Part shown: positions 40,681 through 48,895 of the stretch, one piece after another
Numbering within the stretch: the first letter of the stretch is position 1
How the letters are laid out: each line of letters begins with the position of its first letter
NCBI GenBank assembly: GCA_025350465.1
Contig: JANXXU010000002.1
Coordinates: 1 to 64,000 of the forward strand
DNA length: 64,000 bases
Origin: Alphaproteobacteria bacterium
GTDB lineage: Bacteria > Pseudomonadota > Alphaproteobacteria > Micropepsales > Micropepsaceae
Reading direction: 5' to 3'
Position numbers and translations under genes: made by a program
The notes under the pieces: model-generated
Databases searched by the model: none
What the model was told of the DNA's origin: nothing
What the model saw: only the letters and a program-made list of their open reading frames with translations

Positions 40681-41754
40681 CTAGGCGCGGACGTACCAAT
40701 CCACGCCATCGGCATCGCGCGTGCGCTTGACCTTGCCGCGGGCGATCAGGCAATTCAGATGCGCCAGGCTTTCGCCGGTCGCCATGCCATAGTTGCCGGC
40801 GGTGATACGGGCGCGAAACAGCGCGGGGAAGACATCGACGGCGCGCTTGGGCATCGCGCAGAGCTCAAGCAGCTTGTCCAGACTCTCCTCATGTCCGTCG
40901 ATGAGCTGGGTCAGACGCGTATGCACGCCGTAGAACGGTTCGTTGTGCGAGGGCAGGATCAGCGTGTCTTCCGGAATGAGCGTGCGCAAATTGTGGCAGG
41001 ACGCAATCCAATCATCGAGCGGATCGGCATCGGGTTCGGTCGGGAAGACACTGACGTTTGATGAAATGCGCGGCAGGATTTGGTCGCCCGAAATCATCAC
41101 CTTGAGTTCGGGGCACCAAAGACAAGCGTGCTCCGGTGCGTGGCCCCGGCCGACGACGATGCGCCACCAGCGACCGCCGATCATCAACTCCTCGCCGTCC
41201 TGCAAGCGGCGATAGGCTTGCGGCAACCGATAGACTCCCATGCCGAAGCCGCCGAAGCGCTTCTTGTAGGTCTCGAGCATGTCGTCGGGAAAACCCGCGG
41301 CCTTGTAAAAGCGCATGCCTTCGGCCGGCGCTTCGAGGCCCGTGTCCATCACCAAGGTGCGGCAAAGCAAATAGTCCGTGCGCGACATATAGAGCGGCAC
41401 GTCGAACTTCTCGACGAGCCAGCCGGCGAGCCCCACGTGATCGGGATGGAGATGGGTCACGATCACGCGGGTGATCGGCCTGCCGCCGGCGTGGGCGCCG
41501 ATAACCTGCTCCCAAAGCTTGCGCGTCGTGTTGCCATTGATGCCGGTATCGACGATCGCCCAGCCTTCGCCGTCCTCAACCATCCAGACATTGATATGGT
41601 TCAGTTGAAACGGCAGCGGCATGCGAATCCAGAGCACGCCGGGCGCAACCTTGATCGCAGTCCCTGGCTCAGGACGCGCCGGAAACGGATATTTGAGACC
41701 GTTGCGCTCAAGGGGCGCGGAAGCGTCCTCAGTCCCATCCAAGGTGATCGTCAT
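40681..41754 (-). CDS. MBL-fold metallo-hydrolase
   Basis: 357 residues. Metal-binding motif VTHLHPDHVGLAGW near 102-115, a GRGHAPEHACLW histidine motif near 205-216, MISGDQILP and a late PSHNEPFYG histidine define a two-metal site. The N-terminal domain reads VAPGVLWIRMPLPF and the C-terminus has a winged-helix-like region. ATG 41754 is preferred to an in-frame TTG at 41760. Substrate unknown; it differs from the hydrolases at 2654 and 41915. It is divergent from the second MBL gene. Confidence 0.85.
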   Translation of the reverse strand: MTITLDGTEDASAPLERNGLKYPFPARPEPGTAIKVAPGVLWIRMPLPFQLNHINVWMVEDGEGWAIVDTGINGNTTRKLWEQVIGAHAGGRPITRVIVTHLHPDHVGLAGWLVEKFDVPLYMSRTDYLLCRTLVMDTGLEAPAEGMRFYKAAGFPDDMLETYKKRFGGFGMGVYRLPQAYRRLQDGEELMIGGRWWRIVVGRGHAPEHACLWCPELKVMISGDQILPRISSNVSVFPTEPDADPLDDWIASCHNLRTLIPEDTLILPSHNEPFYGVHTRLTQLIDGHEESLDKLLELCAMPKRAVDVFPALFRARITAGNYGMATGESLAHLNCLIARGKVKRTRDADGVDWYVRA

Positions 41755-41914
41755 GTGCAAACATTTCTTTCAATAGCTCGACTCCGTCAGGCTATGCTGC
41801 AGTGCGAGATAGAGCAAATTGCAATCGCGACAGTGCTCGTTTGCCGCAGTTAGCCGCCGTTTTGGGGCTCGCATACGGCGTGCTTTGATCGGCCAACCAA
41901 GGGGAGTTTGATTC

Positions 41915-42853
41915 ATGACGTGGCTTCGTCGTGCCGGCATTGCCTTGGTCGTGCTCCTGGTGCTCGGCGGCGCGGCCTATTGGTATTATGTCGCCGACGG
42001 CGCGGTGCCGGCGCAGACGAGCTACAAGACCGACATCGCGGGCTGGCGTCAGCTGGTCAGCGGCGACACGAGCCAATCGCCCAACGAGATTCGCATCGAG
42101 TTCGTCGGGCGCGACACGATGCCCTTCATCGCCGTGCAAGGCGGCGGCGCGAGCAAGGATTTCGCCCGCACGCGCGCCTCGTTTCAGCTCAACGGCCCGG
42201 CCGGCAGCGTCATCATCGATTCCACAATGGATAAAGAGATTGCCGCAAAGGCGCAGCGGGGCGACGGCGCGACATTCGACGAGGCGGCGTACGGACGCGT
42301 CATATCGGCGATGGGCGTGGCTGCGCATGTTGCGGTGACGCACGAACACATCGATCATATCGGCGGCGTGTTGCGCTTTCCTTCACCGGAGCGGCTAGCC
42401 GAACGCCTCGTGCTGACCAAACAACAATTCGAAGGACTCGAGCATTCGAAGGGTATCGCGATCCCACCCGCCTACGCGGCGATGGCGCATCTCGACCTAA
42501 CCGCGCCGACACGCATCGCGCCGGGCGTCGTCATGATTCCGGCGCCGGGTCATTCGCCAGGTAGCGCGATGTTCTATGTGCGCCTTGCGGACGGACACGA
42601 AGTACTCTTCCTCGGCGACGTCGCATGGGCAATTTCCAACGTGCGCACGCCGGCGATGCGGCCGCGCTTTGTGGAACAATTCTTCATGGCGCCCGAAAAC
42701 CGCGCCGAGGTCGGCGATGAGATCCGCGCACTCTACGATTTGTCGAAGGCCGAACCCGGCCTGGTGATGATCCCCGCGCACGATGATGCTTATATCGGCG
42801 AGTTGATCACTTCCGGCTTGATCAAGCCTCAATTCGTCATCGACGGGCCTTGA
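41915..42853 (+). CDS. Membrane-anchored MBL-fold hydrolase
   Basis: 312 residues. An N-terminal hydrophobic helix (about 6-25) anchors or exports the protein; the catalytic domain follows with VTHEHIDHIGG near 141-151, PAPGHSPGSAMFYV, FLGDVAWAIS and a late PAHDD. The catalytic part should lie in the periplasm. No Shine-Dalgarno is strong but AGGGGAG lies 12-18 bp before ATG 41915. The following TMEM175-type gene starts 5 bp after the stop and may be co-transcribed. Confidence 0.82.
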   Translation: MTWLRRAGIALVVLLVLGGAAYWYYVADGAVPAQTSYKTDIAGWRQLVSGDTSQSPNEIRIEFVGRDTMPFIAVQGGGASKDFARTRASFQLNGPAGSVIIDSTMDKEIAAKAQRGDGATFDEAAYGRVISAMGVAAHVAVTHEHIDHIGGVLRFPSPERLAERLVLTKQQFEGLEHSKGIAIPPAYAAMAHLDLTAPTRIAPGVVMIPAPGHSPGSAMFYVRLADGHEVLFLGDVAWAISNVRTPAMRPRFVEQFFMAPENRAEVGDEIRALYDLSKAEPGLVMIPAHDDAYIGELITSGLIKPQFVIDGP

Positions 42854-42858
42854 GCGCA

Positions 42859-43434
42859 ATGCAAAAGGGCCGCCTGGAAGCGTTCAGCGACGGCGTCTTC
42901 GCCATCATCATCACGATCATGGTGTTGGAATTGAAGGTACCGCACGGCACCGACTTTTCGGCGCTTGCGCCGCTGGCGCCGGTGTTCATCAGCTATGTGC
43001 TGAGCTTCGTCAACGTCGGCATCTATTGGAACAACCACCATCATTTGCTGCAAGTCGCCAAGACGATCGACGGTCGCGTCCTCTGGGCGAACTTGCATCT
43101 GCTGTTTTGGCTCTCCCTCTTCCCGTTCACGACGGGATGGATGGGCGAAAACGAATTCGCGCCGGCCGCGGTCGCCGTCTACGGCGTCGTGCTGCTGATG
43201 GCGGCGGTGGCGTACACCATCCTCGTGCGCGTTCTCATCGCGCTGCACGGCAAGGACTCGACCATCGCGACGGCGATCGGCAGCGACGTTAAAGGCTACG
43301 CTTCACTCGCCATTTACGCGACTGCGGTCGCCTTGTCGTTCGTACAAAGCTTCGTGTCGCTCGCGCTCTATTTCGTCGTCGCCGCGATATGGTTCATCCC
43401 CGACCGCCGCATCGAACGGAAAGTGGCGAAGTGA
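42859..43434 (+). CDS. TMEM175/DUF1211-family potassium channel
   Basis: 191 residues with six hydrophobic segments. The family signature R-x3-F-S-D-G in RLEAFSDGVFAIIITIMVLE marks the first helix, and a H-rich ISYVLSFVNVGIYWNNHHH region follows. Bacterial members assemble as tetramers of six-helix subunits and conduct potassium with modest selectivity. ATG 42859 is used; a TTG at 42850 overlaps the previous stop. The context gives no signal for regulation. Confidence 0.85.
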   Translation: MQKGRLEAFSDGVFAIIITIMVLELKVPHGTDFSALAPLAPVFISYVLSFVNVGIYWNNHHHLLQVAKTIDGRVLWANLHLLFWLSLFPFTTGWMGENEFAPAAVAVYGVVLLMAAVAYTILVRVLIALHGKDSTIATAIGSDVKGYASLAIYATAVALSFVQSFVSLALYFVVAAIWFIPDRRIERKVAK

Positions 43435-43444
43435 ACGCAGTCAT

Positions 43445-43482
43445 TTTCTTCCCCCGTTCACGCGCAACAACGGGGGAGGAAA
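43445..43482. terminator. Bidirectional terminator hairpin
   Basis: TTTCTTCCCCCGTT (43445-43458) pairs with AACGGGGGAGGAAA (43469-43482) over 14 bp with one G-U, loop 10 nt. It sits in the 75-bp gap between the convergent channel and VOC genes, and is T-rich at the edges on each strand. The GGGGGAGGAAAGA arm recurs near 13030. Confidence 0.65.
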
Positions 43483-43509
43483 GAGATGCGCCGCTCAGGG
43501 GCGCCTGCT

Positions 43510-43998
43510 TTAGCTCGCCTTGCGCTTCGCCGCCTGCCAGGCGTCGAGCTTGGCGCGGGCGCCGTTCGTCTTCGGATTGAGCATCCCTTCCTTCTCCGGC
43601 ACGCGCGCGGTCAGTTCGATCACATAGCCGTTGGGATCGCGGAAATAGATCGAGCGGCAGAAATCGTGATCCGAGATCCCACGCGTCTCGATGTCGGCGG
43701 TCTTGCCCTTGGCTAACATCGTGTCGAGCGTTTTGGAGTCGACCTCGAGCGCGATGTGCAGATCGAAATCGTGCTGTTTCTTGAACTCGAAGGGCATGCC
43801 GGGCACCTCGAAGAAGGCGAGAAACGAGCCGTCGCCGAGCCCAAAGAAAATGTGCACCGCGTCGACCTGGCGGCCGGTTTTCGATTGCTTGAGCTCCAGC
43901 GTCTCGGCGAGCGGCAGCCCCAGAAAATCCTCGTAGAATTTCCGCGTCTCTTCTGCGTCGCGGCAGCGATAGGCGTTGTGATGAAGACCTTTGATCAT
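43510..43998 (-). CDS. VOC-family (glyoxalase/dioxygenase-like) protein
   Basis: 162 residues. Vicinal-oxygen-chelate fold: metal-binding His early (GLHHNAYRCRD near 4-14), beta-alpha units, FLGLPL, HIFFGLGDGSFLAFFE and RDPNGYVIELTARVP with the conserved Glu of the second half. The fold suits glyoxalase, ring-cleaving dioxygenase or epimerase activity; the last would fit the CoA-metabolism context. ATG 43998 overlaps the stop of the CoA-transferase gene (ATGA), so the two proteins are translationally coupled and probably act in one pathway. Confidence 0.83.
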   Translation of the reverse strand: MIKGLHHNAYRCRDAEETRKFYEDFLGLPLAETLELKQSKTGRQVDAVHIFFGLGDGSFLAFFEVPGMPFEFKKQHDFDLHIALEVDSKTLDTMLAKGKTADIETRGISDHDFCRSIYFRDPNGYVIELTARVPEKEGMLNPKTNGARAKLDAWQAAKRKAS

Positions 43999-45227
43999 GG
44001 CTTGCCTCTTTGCTCAGTCGGCATTGATGTGGCAGCAGCGCCGGCCGCAATCAAGCGCTCGACCTCCGCCGCCGAGCAACCGAATTCCTCAAGGACGGCG
44101 CGGGTGTGTTCGCCGATGTCGGGCGCCATCTGCGGTTGCGATTTGACGACGCCGTCGATGCGGATCGGGCTGTCGACCGTGCGCAAGCCGCCGCCATTGG
44201 TGAATTCGGGCAGCATGCCATTGGCCTTCACCTGCGGGCAGGAAAGATGGTCGCCCGCCTGAGCGATCGGTCCGAACGTAATGCCGGCTTTCAGGAACTT
44301 GGTTCGCCACTCCTCCCAATCGCGCGCGATGAAGATGTCTTCGAGCAGGCCGACTAAGGTCGGCGTATTCTCCTTGCGCAATTCGGGCGTCAGGAAGCGC
44401 GGATCGCGTTGCCATTCGGGATGGCCAACGCATTCGGTCAGCAATGGCCATTCGCGCGCCTGGTTCAACAGAACAAGCATGAACCAGCGATTGTCTTTGC
44501 AGCGGTAGATCTCGGTGAGAGCGCCACGCTGGCCGCGCTGCAAGCGCGTCGAGAAATCGGCGTCGCAAATCGCCGCCTGCATCCAGCAACCGTTCGACCA
44601 CAAGCCGTTGGCGAGAAGCGATGTCGAGACGACGCCGCCCTTGCCGGTTTTCTCGCGGCGATAGAGTCCCGAGACGATCGCACCAAAAAGCGCGACCGCG
44701 GTGGGATGGTCGCCCATGCCCGGCACGGAAAATCCGGGCTCGGTCGCCGGCGTTGCGCGCACCGCGTCCATCATGCCGGAACGCGCCCACCAGGCGGTTG
44801 CGTCGTAGCCGGTGCGATCTTTCTCAGGTCCGATCTCTCCATAGGGCGTGAGTGAAGCGTAGATAAGGCGCTCGTTCAGCGGCAGCACGTCGTTTGGCGT
44901 CAGCTTTAGCCGTTCGCGGATCGGGCCGGGAAAATTGGTGATGAAGACGTCGGCCTTACGAATGAGCGTTTCGAGGATCGGCCGCGCGGCTTCGTGCTTG
45001 AGATCGAGCGCGAGGCTCTGCTTGTTGCGGTTATCGAGCGTCCAGAAATAGTCGCGGCTTGCCGGCGGCATGCCAGGCACTTTCATCAATTGGCGATAGC
45101 TGTCACCCGCATCCGGCGGCTCGATCTTGATGACCCGCGCGCCGAAGTCCGACATGATGGTCGCCGCCGCAGGCCCCGCGATGAAGCTCGCGCAATCGAT
45201 GACGAGCAGGTCTTCGAACAGCGACAT
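43995..45227 (-). CDS. CaiB/BaiF-type (family III) CoA-transferase
   Basis: 410 residues. Features of the interlocked-ring family III transferases are present: VIDCASFIAGPAAATIMSDFGARVIKIEPP, the NRNKQSLALDLKH segment, catalytic Asp in VPGMGDHPTAVALFGAI, and a TPYGEIGP region. CoA moves between carboxylic acids such as formyl, succinyl or aromatic ones, and the acceptor is not identifiable. ATG 45227 is preceded by GGAGG; the open frame to 45260 is spurious. Coupled to the VOC gene. Confidence 0.9.
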   Translation of the reverse strand: MSLFEDLLVIDCASFIAGPAAATIMSDFGARVIKIEPPDAGDSYRQLMKVPGMPPASRDYFWTLDNRNKQSLALDLKHEAARPILETLIRKADVFITNFPGPIRERLKLTPNDVLPLNERLIYASLTPYGEIGPEKDRTGYDATAWWARSGMMDAVRATPATEPGFSVPGMGDHPTAVALFGAIVSGLYRREKTGKGGVVSTSLLANGLWSNGCWMQAAICDADFSTRLQRGQRGALTEIYRCKDNRWFMLVLLNQAREWPLLTECVGHPEWQRDPRFLTPELRKENTPTLVGLLEDIFIARDWEEWRTKFLKAGITFGPIAQAGDHLSCPQVKANGMLPEFTNGGGLRTVDSPIRIDGVVKSQPQMAPDIGEHTRAVLEEFGCSAAEVERLIAAGAAATSMPTEQRGKP

Positions 45228-45337
45228 GTGAGGTCCTCCAGGCTGAGAGCTGTTTATCATAGCCGTGGCGTTCGGAACCTGCAGCTTTGTCAGGGCGCGG
45301 CTGGTAAAAGGACGCCGAGAGACAGGAGAAGAACGAC

Positions 45338-45733
45338 ATGGCCGCCAGCCTCAAGCAGATGATGGAAGCCGCCAATGCGGTCGTACCGCGGATCACGCCT
45401 GAACAAGCAAGAGAGATGATGGCAAAGGGCAACACGCTCATCGTCGATGTGCGCGACGGGCCCGAAGTGGAAAAGAGCGGCAAGATCGCCGGCGCACTGC
45501 ATGTGTCGCGCGGCATGCTGGAGTTTCGCGCCGATCCCGAGACGCCCTACCACGACAAGAACTTCGACAAGGGCAAGACCGTCATTGTCTATTGCGCCTC
45601 GGGCGGCCGCTCGGCCCTAAGCGGCAAGGTGCTCAAGGACATGGGCTACGCTCACGTCTACAATCTTGGCGCGTTCAAAGATTGGGCTGAAGCCGGCGGC
45701 GCCGTCGAAAAGCCGCTCGAGACGGGGATGTAA
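45338..45733 (+). CDS. Rhodanese-like sulfurtransferase
   Basis: 131 residues, single rhodanese domain. The active-site loop YCASGGRSALSG, about residues 87-98, carries the catalytic cysteine and the DVRDGPEV motif lies near 36-43, with the final GAFKDWAEAGG. It transfers sulfane sulfur from thiosulfate or a persulfide, or may be a detoxification protein. AGGAG lies upstream of ATG 45338. No partner gene is adjacent. Confidence 0.9.
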   Translation: MAASLKQMMEAANAVVPRITPEQAREMMAKGNTLIVDVRDGPEVEKSGKIAGALHVSRGMLEFRADPETPYHDKNFDKGKTVIVYCASGGRSALSGKVLKDMGYAHVYNLGAFKDWAEAGGAVEKPLETGM

Positions 45734-45826
45734 GTGCGAGCGGGCGCGGTTTGCGCGCCGGCCCTTTCCCGTCTCCCGAGCGCCGTGTAGACGAGACCTA
45801 CCGGTAACGGCTTGGAGACACAGCCC

Positions 45827-46252
45827 ATGACTGCGGATCGCGTCCGATCGCTGAACGAATTCGCACGCAAGAAGCATCCTGGCCTCGTCGGCGTCGAACT
45901 CGAAATTTGCGAGGCCGATCTCGTGACGGGCCGCCTGATTGTGAGCGAGGAAGTGGTCGCGGGTAACGGTATGCTCTGGGCGCCCGTCGTCATCACGTTG
46001 GCCGACTGGCTCTGTGCCGCCGGCATGTCGCCCAATCTTGAGCCGGGCGTGGGCTTCACCACCGTCGAACTCAAAACCAACTTCCTCGGGAGCGCGGCAG
46101 TCGGCGAAATCGTAACCGGGCGCGCCACGCCGATGCACAAGGGCAAGACCACGCACGTCTGGGACGCCGTCATCCGCAACGAGACAAAGGGCAAGACAAT
46201 CGCCCTCTTCCGCTGCACGCAGATGATTTTGTATCCGCGCGCGCCGAACTAG
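45827..46252 (+). CDS. PaaI-type hotdog thioesterase
   Basis: 141 residues. The HotDog fold is indicated by NGMLWAPVVITLADWLCAAGM with the central helix Asp, followed by TTVELKTNFLGSAAVGEIVTGRATPMHKGKTTHVWDA (quoted as two adjoining strands, VGEIVTGRA and TTHVWDAVI) and the end IALFRCTQMILY. Such enzymes hydrolyse acyl-CoA. GGAGA lies 10 nt before ATG 45827, favouring it over TTG 45812. Convergent with the hydrolase at 46263. Confidence 0.85.
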   Translation: MTADRVRSLNEFARKKHPGLVGVELEICEADLVTGRLIVSEEVVAGNGMLWAPVVITLADWLCAAGMSPNLEPGVGFTTVELKTNFLGSAAVGEIVTGRATPMHKGKTTHVWDAVIRNETKGKTIALFRCTQMILYPRAPN

Positions 46253-46262
46253 CGCGGCAATG

Positions 46263-47156
46263 TCAGCGCTCGCCGATCCCAAGCGCCGCTTGTAGAAACT
46301 CGATCTGATCCCGCACAATCTTATCTACAAGTGGCGGGTGGTAGACCTCAAAATGATCCGCATCGTAGTGGATCGCCCTGCCCTTGGGCGCGCGCTTAGC
46401 CGCTCGCGCCGCAATCTTCGGGTGCATCAGATTTTCCCGATCGCTTACACAAACGAGGAACGGGCATTCGATGCGGCGCGCATGATTGATCGCTCGATAG
46501 GTCAGCATGTCGACCGCGATTGCCGGCCCGACGCGGTTGTCCCAGTCCATGCCCGGCGGCATGATCGAATACCATCCGGCGCGCGCGCCCTTCACGTTCA
46601 TCATGCCGAATTCACCCGGCTCCACCACCAGCGGAATGTAATAAGGTTTCAGCCAGAAATGGGACCGCACGAGATCTGATGTAATCGGCCACGCTAGGCG
46701 CGCCATGTGACGGGGCCCAAGCTTCAGCGCTGCGCTCAAGCCGTCGATCATCGGGCAGTTCACGACCAGCGCCGCCACATCGCGCCGCCGCGCGGCGATG
46801 ACCATCGCGTGGCTGGCGCCGAACGATGTGCCCCACAGCGCCACGCGCTTCCGGTCGATCACGGCCTGCGATTGTGTGAAATCCAAAGCGGCTTCGGCGT
46901 CGATCAACAGATCCTTGACGCGGATGCGCTGGCGCGGCTCGCCCGGGGATGCGCCGATCCGCCGGAAATCGAACGACACCACTGCAAGGCCCGCAGCAGC
47001 GAACCAGCGCTCGTAATTGGGCAGCGCCATCTCGTGCGTCGCGCCGAAGCCATGGATCAGCACAACGGCCGGAAACGGCCCCCGGCGCTCAGGCAGGGTA
47101 AGCCACGCGGCGCATTGTCCGGGTCCTGCTGGAAACGTCGCACGAATGGTGGTCAC
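46263..47156 (-). CDS. Alpha/beta hydrolase under twin TetR operators
   Basis: 297 residues. VVLIHGFGATHEM gives the oxyanion region, GTSFGASH the nucleophile elbow near 110-117, and DADHFEVYHPP the catalytic histidine near 268-278; the acid is probably the Asp of VCVSDRENLMHP. BAAT/dienelactone-type serine hydrolase. GTG 47156 has no strong Shine-Dalgarno. A strong promoter with two operator-like palindromes lies in the 86-bp divergent region shared with the TetR gene, so it is very likely that regulator's target. Confidence 0.85.
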   Translation of the reverse strand: MTTIRATFPAGPGQCAAWLTLPERRGPFPAVVLIHGFGATHEMALPNYERWFAAAGLAVVSFDFRRIGASPGEPRQRIRVKDLLIDAEAALDFTQSQAVIDRKRVALWGTSFGASHAMVIAARRRDVAALVVNCPMIDGLSAALKLGPRHMARLAWPITSDLVRSHFWLKPYYIPLVVEPGEFGMMNVKGARAGWYSIMPPGMDWDNRVGPAIAVDMLTYRAINHARRIECPFLVCVSDRENLMHPKIAARAAKRAPKGRAIHYDADHFEVYHPPLVDKIVRDQIEFLQAALGIGER

Positions 47157-47170
47157 GGCCCGTTCCGATC

Positions 47171-47212
47171 TTTACGTACACTGTACGTAAATACTATACG
47201 TACAGTGTACGT
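47171..47212. promoter_or_regulatory. Two tandem palindromic operators
   Basis: Operator 1 is TTTACGTACA-C-TGTACGTAAA (47171-47191), a perfect 21-bp palindrome. Operator 2 is ACGTACA-G-TGTACGT (47198-47212). They share the core ACGTACA-S-TGTACGT and their centres are 24 bp apart. They lie in the divergent hydrolase/TetR region and should be bound by the TetR protein at 47243. Confidence 0.75.
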
Positions 47213-47218
47213 TGTCAA
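47191..47218 (-). promoter_or_regulatory. Promoter of the hydrolase gene
   Basis: On the reverse strand a perfect -35 TTGACA (47218-47213) and TAGTAT (47196-47191) are separated by 16 bp. Operator 2 fills the spacer exactly and operator 1 overlaps the edge of the -10 and the start site, so bound repressor would block RNA polymerase. Confidence 0.65.
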
Positions 47219-47242
47219 GTCGCGTGCCGATGGAGAACGCTG

Positions 47243-47890
47243 ATGCCGCCCGCAGCCCGCCTCTCGCGCGAGAAGATCGCCGCCGCCGCGCTGGCCCTCG
47301 CTGATCGCGAAGGTCTGGACGCGTTGAGCATGCGCAACGTCGCGAGTGCCCTCGGCGTCGGGGCGATGTCGCTTTACAACCACGTGCGCGACAAAGCCGA
47401 TCTGGAGAGCCTCCTGCTCGACGCGGTCTTCGCGCCAGTCAAACCGGCGTCCCGCAACGGCAATTGGGAAGCGCGCGCGAAAGCGTCGGTCCGAGCAATA
47501 CGAACGGCGCTTAACTCCCACCCAAGCCTTGCGCCGCTTCTACTGAAGCGAACGACGAGCAGCGAAGCTGCCTTGCAGCCGATTGAAGATCTGCTGTCCG
47601 CGCTCGATGTCGGCGGCTTTAAGGGCCGCGCGCTGCTTCGCGCCTATCACACGCTATTGGGATTCCTGACTGGATTCGTGCTGACCGATCTAACCGGCGC
47701 GCTATCGATTCGAAATCAACGGTCGCTGCCCGATGTCGCGAAATCCGTGATGGACCTCGACAGCACACGCTTTCCGCATCTCAGGGCATGCGCCAAGATG
47801 GCGACCCAATCGAAACCCGGCGAAGAGTTCGAATATGGCCTATCGGCTGTACTCGCGGGGTTGAAGGATGCCGAGGGCCTCAAACGCTGA
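47243..47890 (+). CDS. TetR-family regulator
   Basis: 215 residues. HTH near 10-60 (LSREKIAAAALALADREGLDALSMRNVASALGVGAMSLYNHVRDKADLE, seen as the helix pair MRNVASALGVGAMSLYNHV). The C-terminal domain resembles TetR_C-type ligand-binding regions. GGAGA lies before ATG 47243. It should repress itself and the divergent hydrolase by binding the palindromes at 47171-47212; the inducer may be a substrate of the hydrolase. Convergent with the SDR at 47925. Confidence 0.9.
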   Translation: MPPAARLSREKIAAAALALADREGLDALSMRNVASALGVGAMSLYNHVRDKADLESLLLDAVFAPVKPASRNGNWEARAKASVRAIRTALNSHPSLAPLLLKRTTSSEAALQPIEDLLSALDVGGFKGRALLRAYHTLLGFLTGFVLTDLTGALSIRNQRSLPDVAKSVMDLDSTRFPHLRACAKMATQSKPGEEFEYGLSAVLAGLKDAEGLKR

Positions 47891-47919
47891 CCCGCCGGGG
47901 GCTCGCTGCGCGGGGTCAG
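47887..47919. terminator. Possible terminator between tetR and the SDR gene
   Basis: CTGACCC (47887-47893) and GGGTCAG (47913-47919) form a 7-bp stem, extended by GC pairs with a one-base bulge. It overlaps the TetR stop codon and lies between two convergent genes. Confidence 0.4.
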
Positions 47920-47924
47920 TGAGG

Positions 47925-48695
47925 TCACGCAAATCCAGCCCGGTCGGCGGCGCCGTGGACGGTGATTTTCTCCCCGCTCACATAGGTGTTGCGGTCGGAG
48001 ACCAAGAACCGCACCACGTTGGCGATGTCGTCCGGCGAACAGACGTGGCCGAAGGGCATCGTCTTGTCGAGGTCGTGGATCGCCGCAACCCCGCGCGCCT
48101 TGGCCAAGCGCTGTCCCATATCGGTGTCGGTCAGCGGCGGCGCGACGACGTTGACGTAGATGTTGTTCGGCCGCTCTTCCTTGGCGAGCGTGTAGGCGAG
48201 CGCTTCGCCGGCCGCCTTGCCCATGTTGTACGGCGAGCCGCGCCCGGCATATGCGAGTGTCGCGACGCTCGAGATCACGATAATGTCGCCGCGCTTCGTG
48301 CCGCGCATCTGCGGCACCACCAGTTTTGAGAGATAGAACGGCGCGAAGGCGTGGACGCCGACGACGCGCTGCATCTCGGCCGGATCACCTTCGGCGACGG
48401 TGTGACCGCGGCTGGCGATGCCGGCATTGTTGATCAGGATCGAGATCGGGCCGAGTTCGCTCTTCACGCGCTCGACCATCGCGGCGTCTTCCTCGAAATT
48501 GTCGACGGAGGCGCGATAGGCAGCGGCGCGGCGGCCGAGCTTTTTGATCTCGGCGACGACCTTTTCGGCTTCACTGTCTTCGCGGCGGTAGTTGACGGCG
48601 ACGTCGGCACCGTCGGCGGCGAGACCCAGCGCAATTGCACGGCCGATGCCGCGGCTCGCGCCGGTGACCAAGGCTACGCGACCAGTGAGTGACAT
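47925..48695 (-). CDS. Short-chain dehydrogenase/reductase (3-oxoacyl-ACP reductase-like)
   Basis: 256 residues. Cofactor motif VTGASRGIGRAIA near 10-22, NNAGIAS near 87-93, catalytic Ser in VISSVATLAYAG and Y-N-M-G-K (SPYNMGKAAGEAL). The ordinary length and the R at the second strand (VNYRRED) suggest NADPH preference. GGAGAA lies 9 nt before ATG 48695; the frame open to 49001 is spurious. It could act as a FabG-like reductase or on an alcohol. Convergent with the TetR gene. Confidence 0.9.
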   Translation of the reverse strand: MSLTGRVALVTGASRGIGRAIALGLAADGADVAVNYRREDSEAEKVVAEIKKLGRRAAAYRASVDNFEEDAAMVERVKSELGPISILINNAGIASRGHTVAEGDPAEMQRVVGVHAFAPFYLSKLVVPQMRGTKRGDIIVISSVATLAYAGRGSPYNMGKAAGEALAYTLAKEERPNNIYVNVVAPPLTDTDMGQRLAKARGVAAIHDLDKTMPFGHVCSPDDIANVVRFLVSDRNTYVSGEKITVHGAADRAGFA

Positions 48696-48895
48696 GAGGT
48701 GTTCTCCTTTTCGCCCGCATCCTTTCACGGGCGGACCGGGCAAGCCAAGACGGATTCCGCCCTGACCAGAACTGCCTTTCTCGGTCGTCAGGACTTGTCG
48801 CACAGGCGCAATCCTCGCTAGAGTTTGCGTTGCCGCTTGCGTGGATTGCCGGCATCGATGCGCGCTATGTGCGCCTGACCAATGGGAGCCACGGC

